Assembly: GCA_964389475.1 (NCBI GenBank)
Contig: CAYMFD010000058.1
Coordinates: forward strand, 1 to 22,154
Reading direction: 5' to 3'
Source: CAYMFD01 sp964389475
GTDB taxonomy: Bacteria > Bacteroidota > Bacteroidia > Chitinophagales > Saprospiraceae
Length of the DNA stretch: 22,154 nucleotides
Position 1 is the stretch's first letter, and every line of letters starts with the position of its first letter. The notes below the pieces were generated by a model. That model saw nothing but the letters and a program-made list of their open reading frames with translations, did no database searches and was not told where the DNA came from. Made by a program: the position numbers and the translations under genes. Shown one piece after another: positions 1 through 7,936 of this stretch.

Positions 1-1
1 A

Positions 2-3000
2 GATGCCCTATGTGGTGTATATAATGAGTGCTTTGACTTGTATGATTGCTCTGGCACTAATGCACCAAGCAACCTCTACCTTGAGCCAGTCTATGATCTC
101 GATGAGGACTGTGACATCGTAGCCATCAACCTAGTACGATCGGACGGCACAGAAAACGACCTCACTGCCATATGGTCTAGTGATAAGCCCTTTACGATCA
201 ATGGTAACAAGATCTACGTCCAGCATGCTGGCGAATACAATGTGACGGTGACGGATCCAGATTGTGCAACGTATATCAATACCTTCCCCGTTGTAGAGTA
301 TAACAATCCTATACGTGTGCCCGAGTATCCTCATGTGATGATGGCTTCGTGTAATGGCGACGGTAAGGTGCGAGTCTACCGTGGTTTTGCTCAAGGTTTA
401 CAGCAGTATGTGGTAAGCGGAGGTCAGGGACCATATGAGATACAATGGCTCGATGATCAAGGAATAGACATACCGTCGATCTCAAATGGTGCTTTCTCGG
501 AGATCACCTTAAATGGTGAGCAGCAGGTGACACTAGTAGTCACCGATGCCAAGGGCTGCGTCAAAGAGATTACCTATGATGTGGTGTCCAATCGCACCCC
601 TTACATCATTGGTGCACAAGTAGAACATATATGCGGTCCTGGCGATGAAGGGTCTATTGATTTGAGCGAGATGTATGAACACCCTCTTAATTACCCGCAA
701 GATCTATCGTTCGCTTGGTCACATGGAGGCTCCGTCGAAGAGATTGATGAACTTAGTAGCGGCGTATACACGGTAACTGTCACTAATATCGAAAGCGGAT
801 GTAGTGCCACTGCAACATACGAAATACTCGATATCTCAGGTACGCAGCAGTTACAGATTACGGTGGTGCCCTTACCCGCCTGCGGTGTAGATGGTGAGGC
901 AGAGATTATCCTATCGGGAAGTGCTACAGAGGGTGCCAGAGTGCGAGTCAACGGCAGAGTTATTAACGGGACTACCCTAAGTCGGCTTGCAGTAGGTGAG
1001 CATTTGGTACAAGTCTGGGACAATTGTAATAACTACCATGAGGAGACTTTTGAGATAGAGAATCAGTTGCAAGCATCCGTCAACCTATCTGGTGAATGTG
1101 AGGGCAGTGCTGATGCTACCATTGAGATAGAAGGAATATATCCACCCTACGAGGTTCGTTGGTCTCATGATAATTCGTCAGAAGTGTCGAGAAGTAGCCT
1201 TGGACCTGGTGCTTATAATGTTTGGGTTAGTGATGCGGCGGGGTGTACGCGGCTAGTGCAGTTCTGGGTAGAACCACCGATGAATTATGAGATAACTAAA
1301 TCACAATTATGTGTAATCGTAGATGCAGATGACGATGTGATCGAAGATGTTACACTCACGACCAGAGGAGATGGCGGTAGTGGAGCTTCTTACTACACTC
1401 TGTGGAGTAATGGGCATGTTGGTCGTAATTTGATAGTGAAAGAAGCTGGTTACTACTCTTGTACCCTAACTGATTCAAGGTCAGGATGTACATTTGAGTG
1501 TGCTCCAGTATATGTGGATATAGCTGAAGAGTTGAGTGTTGACTTTACAATTGACCCGCAGTGTGGGTCGTATTCTGGGGCTACACTGTCTGCTATTCGA
1601 ACAGGTGGTAAAGATCCAGTTAGCTATACTTGGAATGGCATCGCCTCGGATGGGTGGGATTCATTCACTGGTTTGCAAGGTTCTGAGATTTTTGTTAGAA
1701 TGGCTCGTGGCCCAGTAACACTTAGTAGTGTGGACGCATGTGATCAGCATGATTTTACGGGTAAAGATTTGATCTGTGACGAACTATGTGACTGGGAGTC
1801 ATGTTTGCAAGTGTTGCAGCCGCCAAGTCGAAGGAGACTGTGTTGGGATTGGTGTCCTCCTGCAGGAGATTTTGAATTGAGTTGTGATAAATTTAATTTT
1901 AGAACAGACTGTGATATTGAGTTCAACATTGTCAGTTATGATAACTTTTCATTTGAGGACGAAAATGGTTCAGGTGTAGCACTTGATCCGAATTCATCTA
2001 CAGCAGTAGGCATAGTGAAAAGTGCAGGACCCTTCCCCAAGAAAATTTACTTTAGAGTGGAAAGTGGTCGCTGCTTTAAATGGTACTCAGAAGACATTCC
2101 CCGAAAGTGTAACAGCTTGTGGGACGTAATTGGTATTATTGGAGAAAAGTTTAAAGGTGGAGGGCCTTATGTGTTTCCTGGTGGTGGTGATGATAATGAT
2201 GATGAATATAATGACTGTGTAGATTTTGGCATAGGTAGAGAATATGTATTTGACCAAGAAACATGCACAAGTCAGGAATTATGCGGTGGTGAAGTAGTAC
2301 ATAGTACACCATCCCCACTAGAACGATGTTCATCGTGTCGATTTAGAGGTGAGAATAATGAGATTTTTGAGTGTCGATTGATAGAGAGATGTTGTAATCC
2401 AGAAACTTCTTATTGCTGTAATAAAAACGTGGGTCCATATATGGATGCCCGTGATTTTATTGACATGTATCCAGGCCTACGACTCTCATGTAACGACGAA
2501 ACCCCTTGCCGTCCCAGTTCGGATAAATCCTCAAGTGATCCAAGCTATTTCACTTGTAATGAGATTATCCAAAAGATAGTAGTAGTAGATAGTTCTACGG
2601 TTGGTGTAGTCGTTGACGATACAACTAACCACCAAACAACATTAAGAAACTACTCTATTATCAATGACACTATCACGGACACTGCTATTGAGTATGATAC
2701 CCTTTACGACATAGAGTATTTATTTGATTCTCTCTCAATGATAGAGACCACTTACAACGGTAAGGTTGGCTGTGAGATTTATCATGAGTATCGAGATGAC
2801 AGTGTTTTTGTGGATACAACTTATCGTAGTAGATACGTTCCTTTGGGTTTTACTCAAGAATTTGTAGGGGATTCTCGCGTATATACATTCTACGGCAGAG
2901 ATACTACAGTTGGCACTCCTATTATTTATTATCGCACCTATCCAGATGGTACTCCTACCGATTCGGGCACCTTGGAGATATTGTATGATACACTGACTTC

Positions 3001-3715
3001 AGTCTTCTTTACGAGTACCGAAGAGTACAGTGTGGTAAGACGCTTATCCACTAGCACAAGGGTGACATCGCGAACGACTTCATCTACCAAAGTGATCGAC
3101 ATACCCGCAGTAGCTAATGTCACAGGTGGTACGCGACATGACTCTACACTCTACCTACTGATTGCTACAGTGCAGTCGGTCTCGATTGCTGGAGTAGTAC
3201 TTCCAGCTACAGATTATCTGAGTACCTATTTGGTGCAGTTTAACGACGACCTGGAGGTGATGGACTGGATCAGCTATACATCTGACACTGCTCATATTAT
3301 AGCCAATCTATTGGAATTTCAGAAAGAATGCACTCCCATCGTTGCAGGCAAGCTATCTACCAAGGATAATTTCCAGTCGATTACCGATGGGCCTTTTGAT
3401 TGCTCGTGGATTGGTACGAGACACTTTGGTTGTGAAGAGTTGGAGCCTTACAGTATTAAGAATCAACCACCAGGTACTGCTCGTATAGGGGTATACCCCA
3501 ATCCTTTTAGTGCGGACATTGAGTTGTCAGGTTTGGATCTACTTAATCACTATTACCAAATGGAGCTCTATGATGTGACAGGCCAGAAAATACTGTCCCG
3601 GGCTGTGGATAAGGTCCTGCTGAGCATTCCTTCTTCGGTTTCTACAGGTCTCCTATATTACAAGATCATTCGAGAAGATGGTCAAGTCTACCATGGTAAA
3701 CTATTTAAAATATGA
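2..3715 (+). CDS. Giant secreted SprB-repeat adhesin with T9SS type A sorting domain, 5'-partial
   Basis: The frame is open to the left edge, so the true start lies outside and 1237 residues are visible. The first half carries several SprB-like repeats, each ending in a strand of the form YxVxVTDxxGC: around nt 230-275, 527-582, 755-828, 1208-1279 and 1448-1516. From about 1733 to 2560 comes a cysteine-rich segment with 23 Cys in about 275 residues, followed by a Thr/Ser/Asp/Tyr-rich stretch to about 3110. The C-terminus (from about 3488) is a T9SS sorting domain with VYPNPF, a YDVTGQ turn and a final KLFKI. By family knowledge such proteins cross the outer membrane through T9SS and act as cell-surface adhesins or gliding-type filaments. 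The stop overlaps the next ATG by 4 bp, so the two are probably one operon. Ligand and role are unknown. Confidence 0.88.
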   Translation, partial: DALCGVYNECFDLYDCSGTNAPSNLYLEPVYDLDEDCDIVAINLVRSDGTENDLTAIWSSDKPFTINGNKIYVQHAGEYNVTVTDPDCATYINTFPVVEYNNPIRVPEYPHVMMASCNGDGKVRVYRGFAQGLQQYVVSGGQGPYEIQWLDDQGIDIPSISNGAFSEITLNGEQQVTLVVTDAKGCVKEITYDVVSNRTPYIIGAQVEHICGPGDEGSIDLSEMYEHPLNYPQDLSFAWSHGGSVEEIDELSSGVYTVTVTNIESGCSATATYEILDISGTQQLQITVVPLPACGVDGEAEIILSGSATEGARVRVNGRVINGTTLSRLAVGEHLVQVWDNCNNYHEETFEIENQLQASVNLSGECEGSADATIEIEGIYPPYEVRWSHDNSSEVSRSSLGPGAYNVWVSDAAGCTRLVQFWVEPPMNYEITKSQLCVIVDADDDVIEDVTLTTRGDGGSGASYYTLWSNGHVGRNLIVKEAGYYSCTLTDSRSGCTFECAPVYVDIAEELSVDFTIDPQCGSYSGATLSAIRTGGKDPVSYTWNGIASDGWDSFTGLQGSEIFVRMARGPVTLSSVDACDQHDFTGKDLICDELCDWESCLQVLQPPSRRRLCWDWCPPAGDFELSCDKFNFRTDCDIEFNIVSYDNFSFEDENGSGVALDPNSSTAVGIVKSAGPFPKKIYFRVESGRCFKWYSEDIPRKCNSLWDVIGIIGEKFKGGGPYVFPGGGDDNDDEYNDCVDFGIGREYVFDQETCTSQELCGGEVVHSTPSPLERCSSCRFRGENNEIFECRLIERCCNPETSYCCNKNVGPYMDARDFIDMYPGLRLSCNDETPCRPSSDKSSSDPSYFTCNEIIQKIVVVDSSTVGVVVDDTTNHQTTLRNYSIINDTITDTAIEYDTLYDIEYLFDSLSMIETTYNGKVGCEIYHEYRDDSVFVDTTYRSRYVPLGFTQEFVGDSRVYTFYGRDTTVGTPIIYYRTYPDGTPTDSGTLEILYDTLTSVFFTSTEEYSVVRRLSTSTRVTSRTTSSTKVIDIPAVANVTGGTRHDSTLYLLIATVQSVSIAGVVLPATDYLSTYLVQFNDDLEVMDWISYTSDTAHIIANLLEFQKECTPIVAGKLSTKDNFQSITDGPFDCSWIGTRHFGCEELEPYSIKNQPPGTARIGVYPNPFSADIELSGLDLLNHYYQMELYDVTGQKILSRAVDKVLLSIPSSVSTGLLYYKIIREDGQVYHGKLFKI

Positions 3716-4530
3716 TCTTTTATACAGCTAGTTTTTTTGAGGGTAGAAAGCCCTTGCTCTATTTACTTCTGGTACTTGTATTATCTGGTGTCTTTCCCAC
3801 CCGAAGCACTGCCCAGGAGCTATCACTAAAGCTTGTTGGCTTTTTTAATAGTACAACGAGTACCGCTTTGGTTGATCGTGTAACTGATTTCAATACTGTA
3901 ACAGGCAATACTGGCCTTGCAGGTGGTGAGCTAGCCTTCAGCGTCTCTGATAAATGGTCGCCGTACATCGCGATCAGTAGTAGCAACACACGTGTGAGAG
4001 GAGATGCGGGGCCGCTACAATGGCCAGTTGAGCTCACCAGCGGAGTATATATAGATGACGATACCTGGCCCAATTATCGATATGTACAAGAAGACGGAAC
4101 TAGCCTTGTGGTAAGTCTCTGTGGTCGACGTTACTTTGATCTTGGTAAGAAGAGTATTTTACCATTCGTTAGTTTGCAAGGAGATCTTTTATTTAATCAC
4201 AGTATGAGGTACCACAGTGAGTACTCTAACCGCACATTTGATATTAATAGACCCGACTTTCAACCTCAGTTTGCACGAGTATCAGAAGAGATCGATAAGC
4301 AAAAAAACATCAGCACCGCGATAGTTGCTCTCGTCGGTGTCGAATTACGAATTGGTAAGTTACTAAGGCTACGAGGAGGATGGGCTGTACGAGCTGACCT
4401 GCTTGACTATGCTCGTAATGTAGACTACCTCAGGACCTTTGCACGAGGCATAACCTTGCAAGCCGGTATTAACCTGCCTTCAGCAAGGCGTACTTTCTTC
4501 CCTAAAAAGGACAAGGAAGTAGGGGAGTGA
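3712..4530 (+). CDS. Outer-membrane beta-barrel protein coupled to the adhesin
   Basis: This is a 272-residue protein. A hydrophobic stretch at residues 15-29 followed by STAQE near residue 35 is a signal peptide with a typical Bacteroidota cut before QE. The rest is alternating hydrophobic/polar strands with aromatic ends (for example WSPYIAIS, SILPFVSLQGDLLF, LLRLRGGWAVRADL, GITLQAGINLP), as expected of an outer-membrane barrel of the OMP_b-brl type. The ATG at 3712 lies inside the stop of the upstream adhesin gene (ATGA), which points to translational coupling and a joint function. The setting resembles sprB-sprF, where a membrane protein assists its secreted partner, but the sequence does not look like PorP/SprF. 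The barrel call rests on pattern only, and the partnership is inference. Confidence 0.7.
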   Translation: MIFYTASFFEGRKPLLYLLLVLVLSGVFPTRSTAQELSLKLVGFFNSTTSTALVDRVTDFNTVTGNTGLAGGELAFSVSDKWSPYIAISSSNTRVRGDAGPLQWPVELTSGVYIDDDTWPNYRYVQEDGTSLVVSLCGRRYFDLGKKSILPFVSLQGDLLFNHSMRYHSEYSNRTFDINRPDFQPQFARVSEEIDKQKNISTAIVALVGVELRIGKLLRLRGGWAVRADLLDYARNVDYLRTFARGITLQAGINLPSARRTFFPKKDKEVGE

Positions 4531-4550
4531 TGGTTTTCTTAGGTGATTTT

Positions 4551-4604
4551 ACTTTACGGACATTTCGATTACGCTGTGCTTCACTCAATGACCTATTGTT
4601 AGTC
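4551..4604. repeat. 54-bp imperfect direct repeat, copy 1
   Basis: Runs from ACTTTACGGACATTTCGATT to GACCTATTGTTAGTC. It matches copy 2 at 4722-4775 at 49 of 54 positions without gaps. The core (CATTTCGATT...CACTCAATGACC) resembles a short palindromic element that, from memory, is scattered in intergenic regions of many Bacteroidota genomes. That wider relationship was not tested. Confidence 0.8.
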
Positions 4605-4617
4605 TATTAGACTTTTT
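4601..4617 (+). terminator. Weak hairpin plus T-run after the barrel gene
   Basis: AGTCT-ATT-AGACT forms a 5-bp stem with a 3-base loop, directly followed by five T (4613-4617). It lies 70 bp after the stop at 4530. The stem is short and AT-rich, so termination is only a possibility. Confidence 0.25.
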
Positions 4618-4721
4618 ACTATCATCAAGATGATTGAGGTTACTCGAAATCCCGTTTTTTGTCAAGTTGTTAGTTCGCCAATCTAGCCAATCCGCCAAAT
4701 TGCTCAACAACTTAACAGCTC

Positions 4722-4775
4722 ACTTTATGGACATTTCGATTGCGCTTCGCTACACTCAATGACCTATTGTTAGTC
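4722..4775. repeat. 54-bp imperfect direct repeat, copy 2
   Basis: Runs from ACTTTATGGACATTTCGATT to GACCTATTGTTAGTC, in the same orientation as copy 1, 171 bp downstream measured start to start. The five differences from copy 1 are all substitutions, four of them clustered in the middle (GCGCTTCGCTAC against ACGCTGTGCTTC). Confidence 0.8.
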
Positions 4776-4785
4776 CTTTCTTGAT

Positions 4786-4858
4786 CCGCATCCTGCATAA
4801 GTAAATTGACGAATCACCGCACCCCGCACCCCGCACGCCGCACGCCGCATACTGCACC
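4786..4858. repeat. Heptanucleotide array of CCGCACC-type units
   Basis: Six contiguous 7-mers fill 4817-4858: CCGCACC twice, CCGCACG twice, CCGCATA, CTGCACC. Two more of the same form, CCGCATC and CTGCATA, sit at 4786-4799. The array lies about 40 bp upstream of the PorV-like start. It recalls the heptameric short tandemly repeated (STRR) sequences of cyanobacterial intergenic DNA; any function is unknown. Confidence 0.75.
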
Positions 4859-4897
4859 AAGCATCCCGATTAAACCAAATAACGTACCTTGGTCCTG

Positions 4898-5581
4898 ATG
4901 AGATTATTATCGGTTTGTATTGCCTTATTGACGGTCGTGTCATTATCTGCCCAGCCTATCGCTGAGATGTCTGGTGCTTATCAGCAGAGTTTGGGGGGTA
5001 TCTCTTCGACGATGACGGGTGTGCATGCCGTATTCGCCAATCCCGCAGGCATAGCGACAGCCGATAGTTTTGGGCTAGAGGTGGCATACGCCAATCCTTT
5101 TTCGCTCACAGGCTATCAGCGGGTAGTGGGTGGTGTCGTCTTACCATTGCAGACAGCCGGTGTCTTTGCCGTGAGTGCTCGACAAGAGCGGGTGGCATCA
5201 CTCAGCAATAGTGTAGTTAGCTTATCCTATGCTAGGCGACTATCCGATAAACTGAGGCTAGGTATCCAAGCCGATTGGGTGCAGTTGGCNNNNNNNNNNN
5301 NNNNNNNNNNNNNNNNNNNNNNNNNNNNNNNNNNNNNNNNNNNNNNNNNNNNNNNNNNNNNNNNNNNNNNNNNNNNNNNNNNNNNNNNNGAGATCATCGG
5401 TGCCATCGACTATCGTGTGCATGATCGACTAGGTATACACCTCGGTGCTAATGCTGGTACAGGATCTGTAAGTGCAGGTGCTAGTATAGGCCTGTTGTCG
5501 GGCTTACAGCTGCACTGTGCCTTTGTCTACCACGAGCGACTAGGGGCTACCCCTGCCGTGGGAGGTCAGTGGCTTCCATAG
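4898..5581 (+). CDS. PorV/PorQ-like outer-membrane beta-barrel protein, interrupted by an assembly gap
   Basis: The ATG at 4898 was preferred to an in-frame TTG at 4889 because it gives a clean signal peptide (MRLLSVCIALLTVVSLSAQP). The mature N-terminus has a GGISSTMTGVHAVFANPAGIA segment, with the NPAG turn typical of PorV/PorQ and related FadL-like barrels, then amphipathic strands such as GLEVAYAN and SVVSLSYARRL. Strands also appear after the gap (LGIHLGANAGTG, LQLHCAFVYHE). The 100 N at 5290-5389 are a placeholder, so the apparent in-frame length of 228 residues is not reliable; full PorV/PorQ proteins are longer. In known systems PorV shuttles T9SS cargo to the sortase and PorQ helps anchor it. 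Near two T9SS cargo genes such a role is plausible but unproven, and a general porin-like barrel is the alternative. Confidence 0.6.
   Translation: MRLLSVCIALLTVVSLSAQPIAEMSGAYQQSLGGISSTMTGVHAVFANPAGIATADSFGLEVAYANPFSLTGYQRVVGGVVLPLQTAGVFAVSARQERVASLSNSVVSLSYARRLSDKLRLGIQADWVQLXXXXXXXXXXXXXXXXXXXXXXXXXXXXXXXXXXEIIGAIDYRVHDRLGIHLGANAGTGSVSAGASIGLLSGLQLHCAFVYHERLGATPAVGGQWLP
5290..5389. other. Assembly gap (100 N) inside the PorV-like gene
   Basis: Exactly 100 N, the conventional filler for a gap of unknown size. No obvious repeat flanks it. The reading frame across it cannot be trusted. Confidence 0.95.
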
Positions 5582-5699
5582 TTAAGATGGCTTTCCTTAT
5601 CTTTAAAGTACAAATGTTGTGGACCTAGGCAGCGAATGATGGAGTTGAAGGCTCTAACCATTGTATCGATAATGCATTCATCATCCCGTAAATCGGCCC

Positions 5700-6260
5700 A
5701 TGTCGCCACTCAAAAGCAATAGCTTGACAGAGCAGGATCTCATAGCTGGATGTCTTCAAGGGCAGCGACTCGCACAGAAGGCACTATTCGAGATGTATGC
5801 GGGTAAGATGATGGCCGTATGCAGACGCTATACCCGTACTGATCAGGAAGCGGAGGACGTCCTCCAAGATGGCTTTGTCAAGATTTTTAAGCACCTAGAC
5901 TCTTTTGATTTTGCAGGCTCATTCGAAGGCTGGATCAGAAGGATATTTATCAATACAGCCCTAAAGCTAATTTCCAAAAAATCTTACCAAAACGAGCAGT
6001 CCGGCATCGACTCAATGCCCGACCAGTCAGAAGACCCAACGGTTTTTGCCCGACTTGGCGAAAAAGAACTGCTCAACCTCATCGATTCGCTACCAGACGG
6101 GTATCGAGTCGTCTTTAATATGTTTGCGATCGAAGGCTACTCACACAAGGAGATCGCAGATATGCTCCACATCAAAGAGAGCACCAGCCGTTCGCAGTTA
6201 CTGAAAGCACGTAAACTGCTGCAAAACAAAGTGAAAGACTTACAACGAATTGCTGTATGA
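5700..6260 (+). CDS. ECF-type RNA polymerase sigma factor
   Basis: A 186-residue protein of normal ECF length. Region 2 spans about residues 25-92, with the helix EAEDVLQDGFVKIFKHLDSF and the GWIRRIFINTALK segment that contacts the -10 DNA. Region 4 spans about 122-180, with LPDGYRVVFNMFAIEGYSHKEIA followed by a helix-turn-helix (TSRSQLLKARKLL). There is no region 3, as expected for group 4. The ATG at 5700 is the only suitable start. The stop overlaps the start of the next gene by 4 bp (ATGA), so sigma factor and probable anti-sigma factor are made together. It presumably directs its own operon and a surface or envelope regulon; no autoregulatory promoter was recognised in the 118 bp upstream. 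Confidence 0.92.
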   Translation: MSPLKSNSLTEQDLIAGCLQGQRLAQKALFEMYAGKMMAVCRRYTRTDQEAEDVLQDGFVKIFKHLDSFDFAGSFEGWIRRIFINTALKLISKKSYQNEQSGIDSMPDQSEDPTVFARLGEKELLNLIDSLPDGYRVVFNMFAIEGYSHKEIADMLHIKESTSRSQLLKARKLLQNKVKDLQRIAV

Positions 6261-7849
6261 GCAAAATGGACGAAATATTTAAGAAGCAATTACAACATAG
6301 GCAGGAGTCTGTGCCGGATCATTTGTGGTCTGGTATAGAAAAGCGTCTGCATGATGTGCCCAAGCGTAGGGTGCTACCTATGTATGCTGTCGCAAGTCTG
6401 GCAGTTGTAGCCCTACTAGGTATAGCATTATACCTGATGTCAGGTAACAAGGTAGACAACACAACTGCGGAGGTAACAACATCGCATGAGAGAGACCGTA
6501 GTGGTATCGTGAATAATGCAGCATCCTACGCATCAAGCGACGGGGAGGTGAGTGCTGATGGTAGTTTCGAACTACTGGTTGATGATCAAAGCGACCTTAC
6601 AGGTCGTACAGAGCAGATATTCGCCGCATCATCAAGTGATGTTAAGAAAGGTAGTCAAGCTACTACGCTAACTACTAGGACTAGTGGAGTGGCTGGTGAA
6701 GCGGAGAAGGAGGTTGTCATGGATGATGCACCTGACAGTGAAGTGCCTGCTGCTGCAGTAGCATTTCAAGAGAGGTCTAAAGATTTTGATGAAGTCGAAG
6801 CGGTTACTGAAGTCACAACTGTTGCTCAGCGATTAGACGATGAGACTGGTGGATCGAAAAGTGCCAACACCGCTGGTAGTATAGGTCAGCAAGCAGGAAT
6901 TGTCGATATTGAATCTTTGTCAGGTCTTAATAATGGTATAGACGCTAAAGGCAGTACGGTAACTCAGCCTAGCACAGATGGCTCAGCAATACAATGGGTG
7001 ATAGAGCAGACCGACAACGTTACGGTCAATACGATCTCTGCGCCAGAAATCATGAAGTCGGAGGCTTTTAACAGAAGAAGAGAGCTGTACAGGGTGCCAG
7101 AAGAAATAGCCTCTATCATAGAGCTTAATACCTTGGCGACAGAGGGTGATATCCTTACCAGTCTTAAGGCTAGAGCCACTGTTGCGTATACAGAGTGTCC
7201 GTCTTTCAGCAAGGATCATAGCGGATTATTCGTGGATGTGTATATGTCGCATGACCTGCCATTCAGATCATTGAGTGCTAGGTCCGCAGCTGACCAGCAA
7301 CTGCTCGACCTCAGATCTGACTCAGAGTCTGCACAGTATAGCTATGGCTTTGGTGGTCGACTGAGCCTGCGCATGCCCTCGGGCTGGTCCATCAGGACTG
7401 GACTGCACTATACACAAGTTAATGAGTTGATGTCCTTCGTGGCAGATGATGGTGGTACTCAGCAGTTTGACAATACGTACAGGATGTTTGACCTGCCTCT
7501 ACTACTAGGTAAGGACTTTGGAGCAGATGGTAGTAGACTATACTTTAGTCTCAATGGTGGTATCCTACTCAATATGACATTTGGCCAGTCAGCTACGATA
7601 TTGGATGCTGTGGGTATGCCAGTAGATGCTGCCGATGCTGCTGTTGAGCAGAGAAGTGCTTATACTGATAATGCTGGCCTGTCTTTTTATGTAGGCGGGG
7701 CCGCTTACTATAGACTTACTGATGGTATCGACGTTTTTGCAGAACCATATATGCGATATATGCCAGGTAACCTTACGTCTGATACTTATGCCCTAGAGCA
7801 ACAATATAGTTTTGTAGGTATAAATACGGGTCTACGTGTCAGATTTTAG
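6257..7849 (+). CDS. Putative dual-membrane-spanning anti-sigma factor with C-terminal outer-membrane barrel
   Basis: A 530-residue protein directly coupled to the ECF sigma gene. Residues 1-38 are short, charged and cytoplasmic (KQLQHRQESVPDHLWSGIEKRL), and residues 39-62 are one membrane helix (AVASLAVVALLGIALYLM). Residues 64 to about 310 are a Ser/Thr/Ala/Asp-rich low-complexity linker with no cysteine. From about 320 to 530 the chain has barrel-like strands (YSYGFGGRLSLRMPSGWSIR, LYFSLNGGILLNM, YVGGAAYYRL), ending in LRVRF with a terminal aromatic as in outer-membrane barrels. One chain would therefore run from cytoplasm through inner membrane and periplasm to the outer membrane. I recall this layout from the Dma anti-sigma factors of Bacteroides thetaiotaomicron, which sit beside cognate sigma factors. 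Anti-sigma activity is inferred from position and topology. The alternative is an unrelated barrel protein with an N-terminal anchor. Confidence 0.75.
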   Translation: MSKMDEIFKKQLQHRQESVPDHLWSGIEKRLHDVPKRRVLPMYAVASLAVVALLGIALYLMSGNKVDNTTAEVTTSHERDRSGIVNNAASYASSDGEVSADGSFELLVDDQSDLTGRTEQIFAASSSDVKKGSQATTLTTRTSGVAGEAEKEVVMDDAPDSEVPAAAVAFQERSKDFDEVEAVTEVTTVAQRLDDETGGSKSANTAGSIGQQAGIVDIESLSGLNNGIDAKGSTVTQPSTDGSAIQWVIEQTDNVTVNTISAPEIMKSEAFNRRRELYRVPEEIASIIELNTLATEGDILTSLKARATVAYTECPSFSKDHSGLFVDVYMSHDLPFRSLSARSAADQQLLDLRSDSESAQYSYGFGGRLSLRMPSGWSIRTGLHYTQVNELMSFVADDGGTQQFDNTYRMFDLPLLLGKDFGADGSRLYFSLNGGILLNMTFGQSATILDAVGMPVDAADAAVEQRSAYTDNAGLSFYVGGAAYYRLTDGIDVFAEPYMRYMPGNLTSDTYALEQQYSFVGINTGLRVRF

Positions 7850-7904
7850 AAGCTGACCGCATACTGTATACAAGGAGCCAATTTTTTTTATTCGTAAATG
7901 GGAG

Positions 7905-7935
7905 TGACCTGGGGGATTAGCCTCTGGGTCATTTT
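7905..7935 (+). terminator. Hairpin terminator after the sigma/anti-sigma operon
   Basis: TGACCTGGGGG (7905-7915) pairs fully with CCTCTGGGTCA (7921-7931) if three G-U pairs are allowed. The loop is ATTAG, and four T follow (7932-7935). It lies between convergent genes and just before the stop of the minus-strand gene, so it mainly serves the plus-strand operon. An eight-T run at 7882-7889 precedes it without a stem of its own. Confidence 0.65.
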
Positions 7936-7936
7936 A

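Larger units (their letters stand above)
4531..4897. other. Non-coding stretch with repeats between the adhesin operon and the PorV-like gene
   Basis: There is no credible reading frame here. The stretch holds two copies of a 54-bp repeat (4551-4604 and 4722-4775), a heptamer array (4786-4858), a short palindrome ATCATC-AA-GATGAT at 4621-4634, and a wide-loop inverted repeat (GTCAAGTTGTT at 4661-4671 against AACAACTTAAC at 4706-4716, one mismatch). No clear promoter was recognised. Confidence 0.7.
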
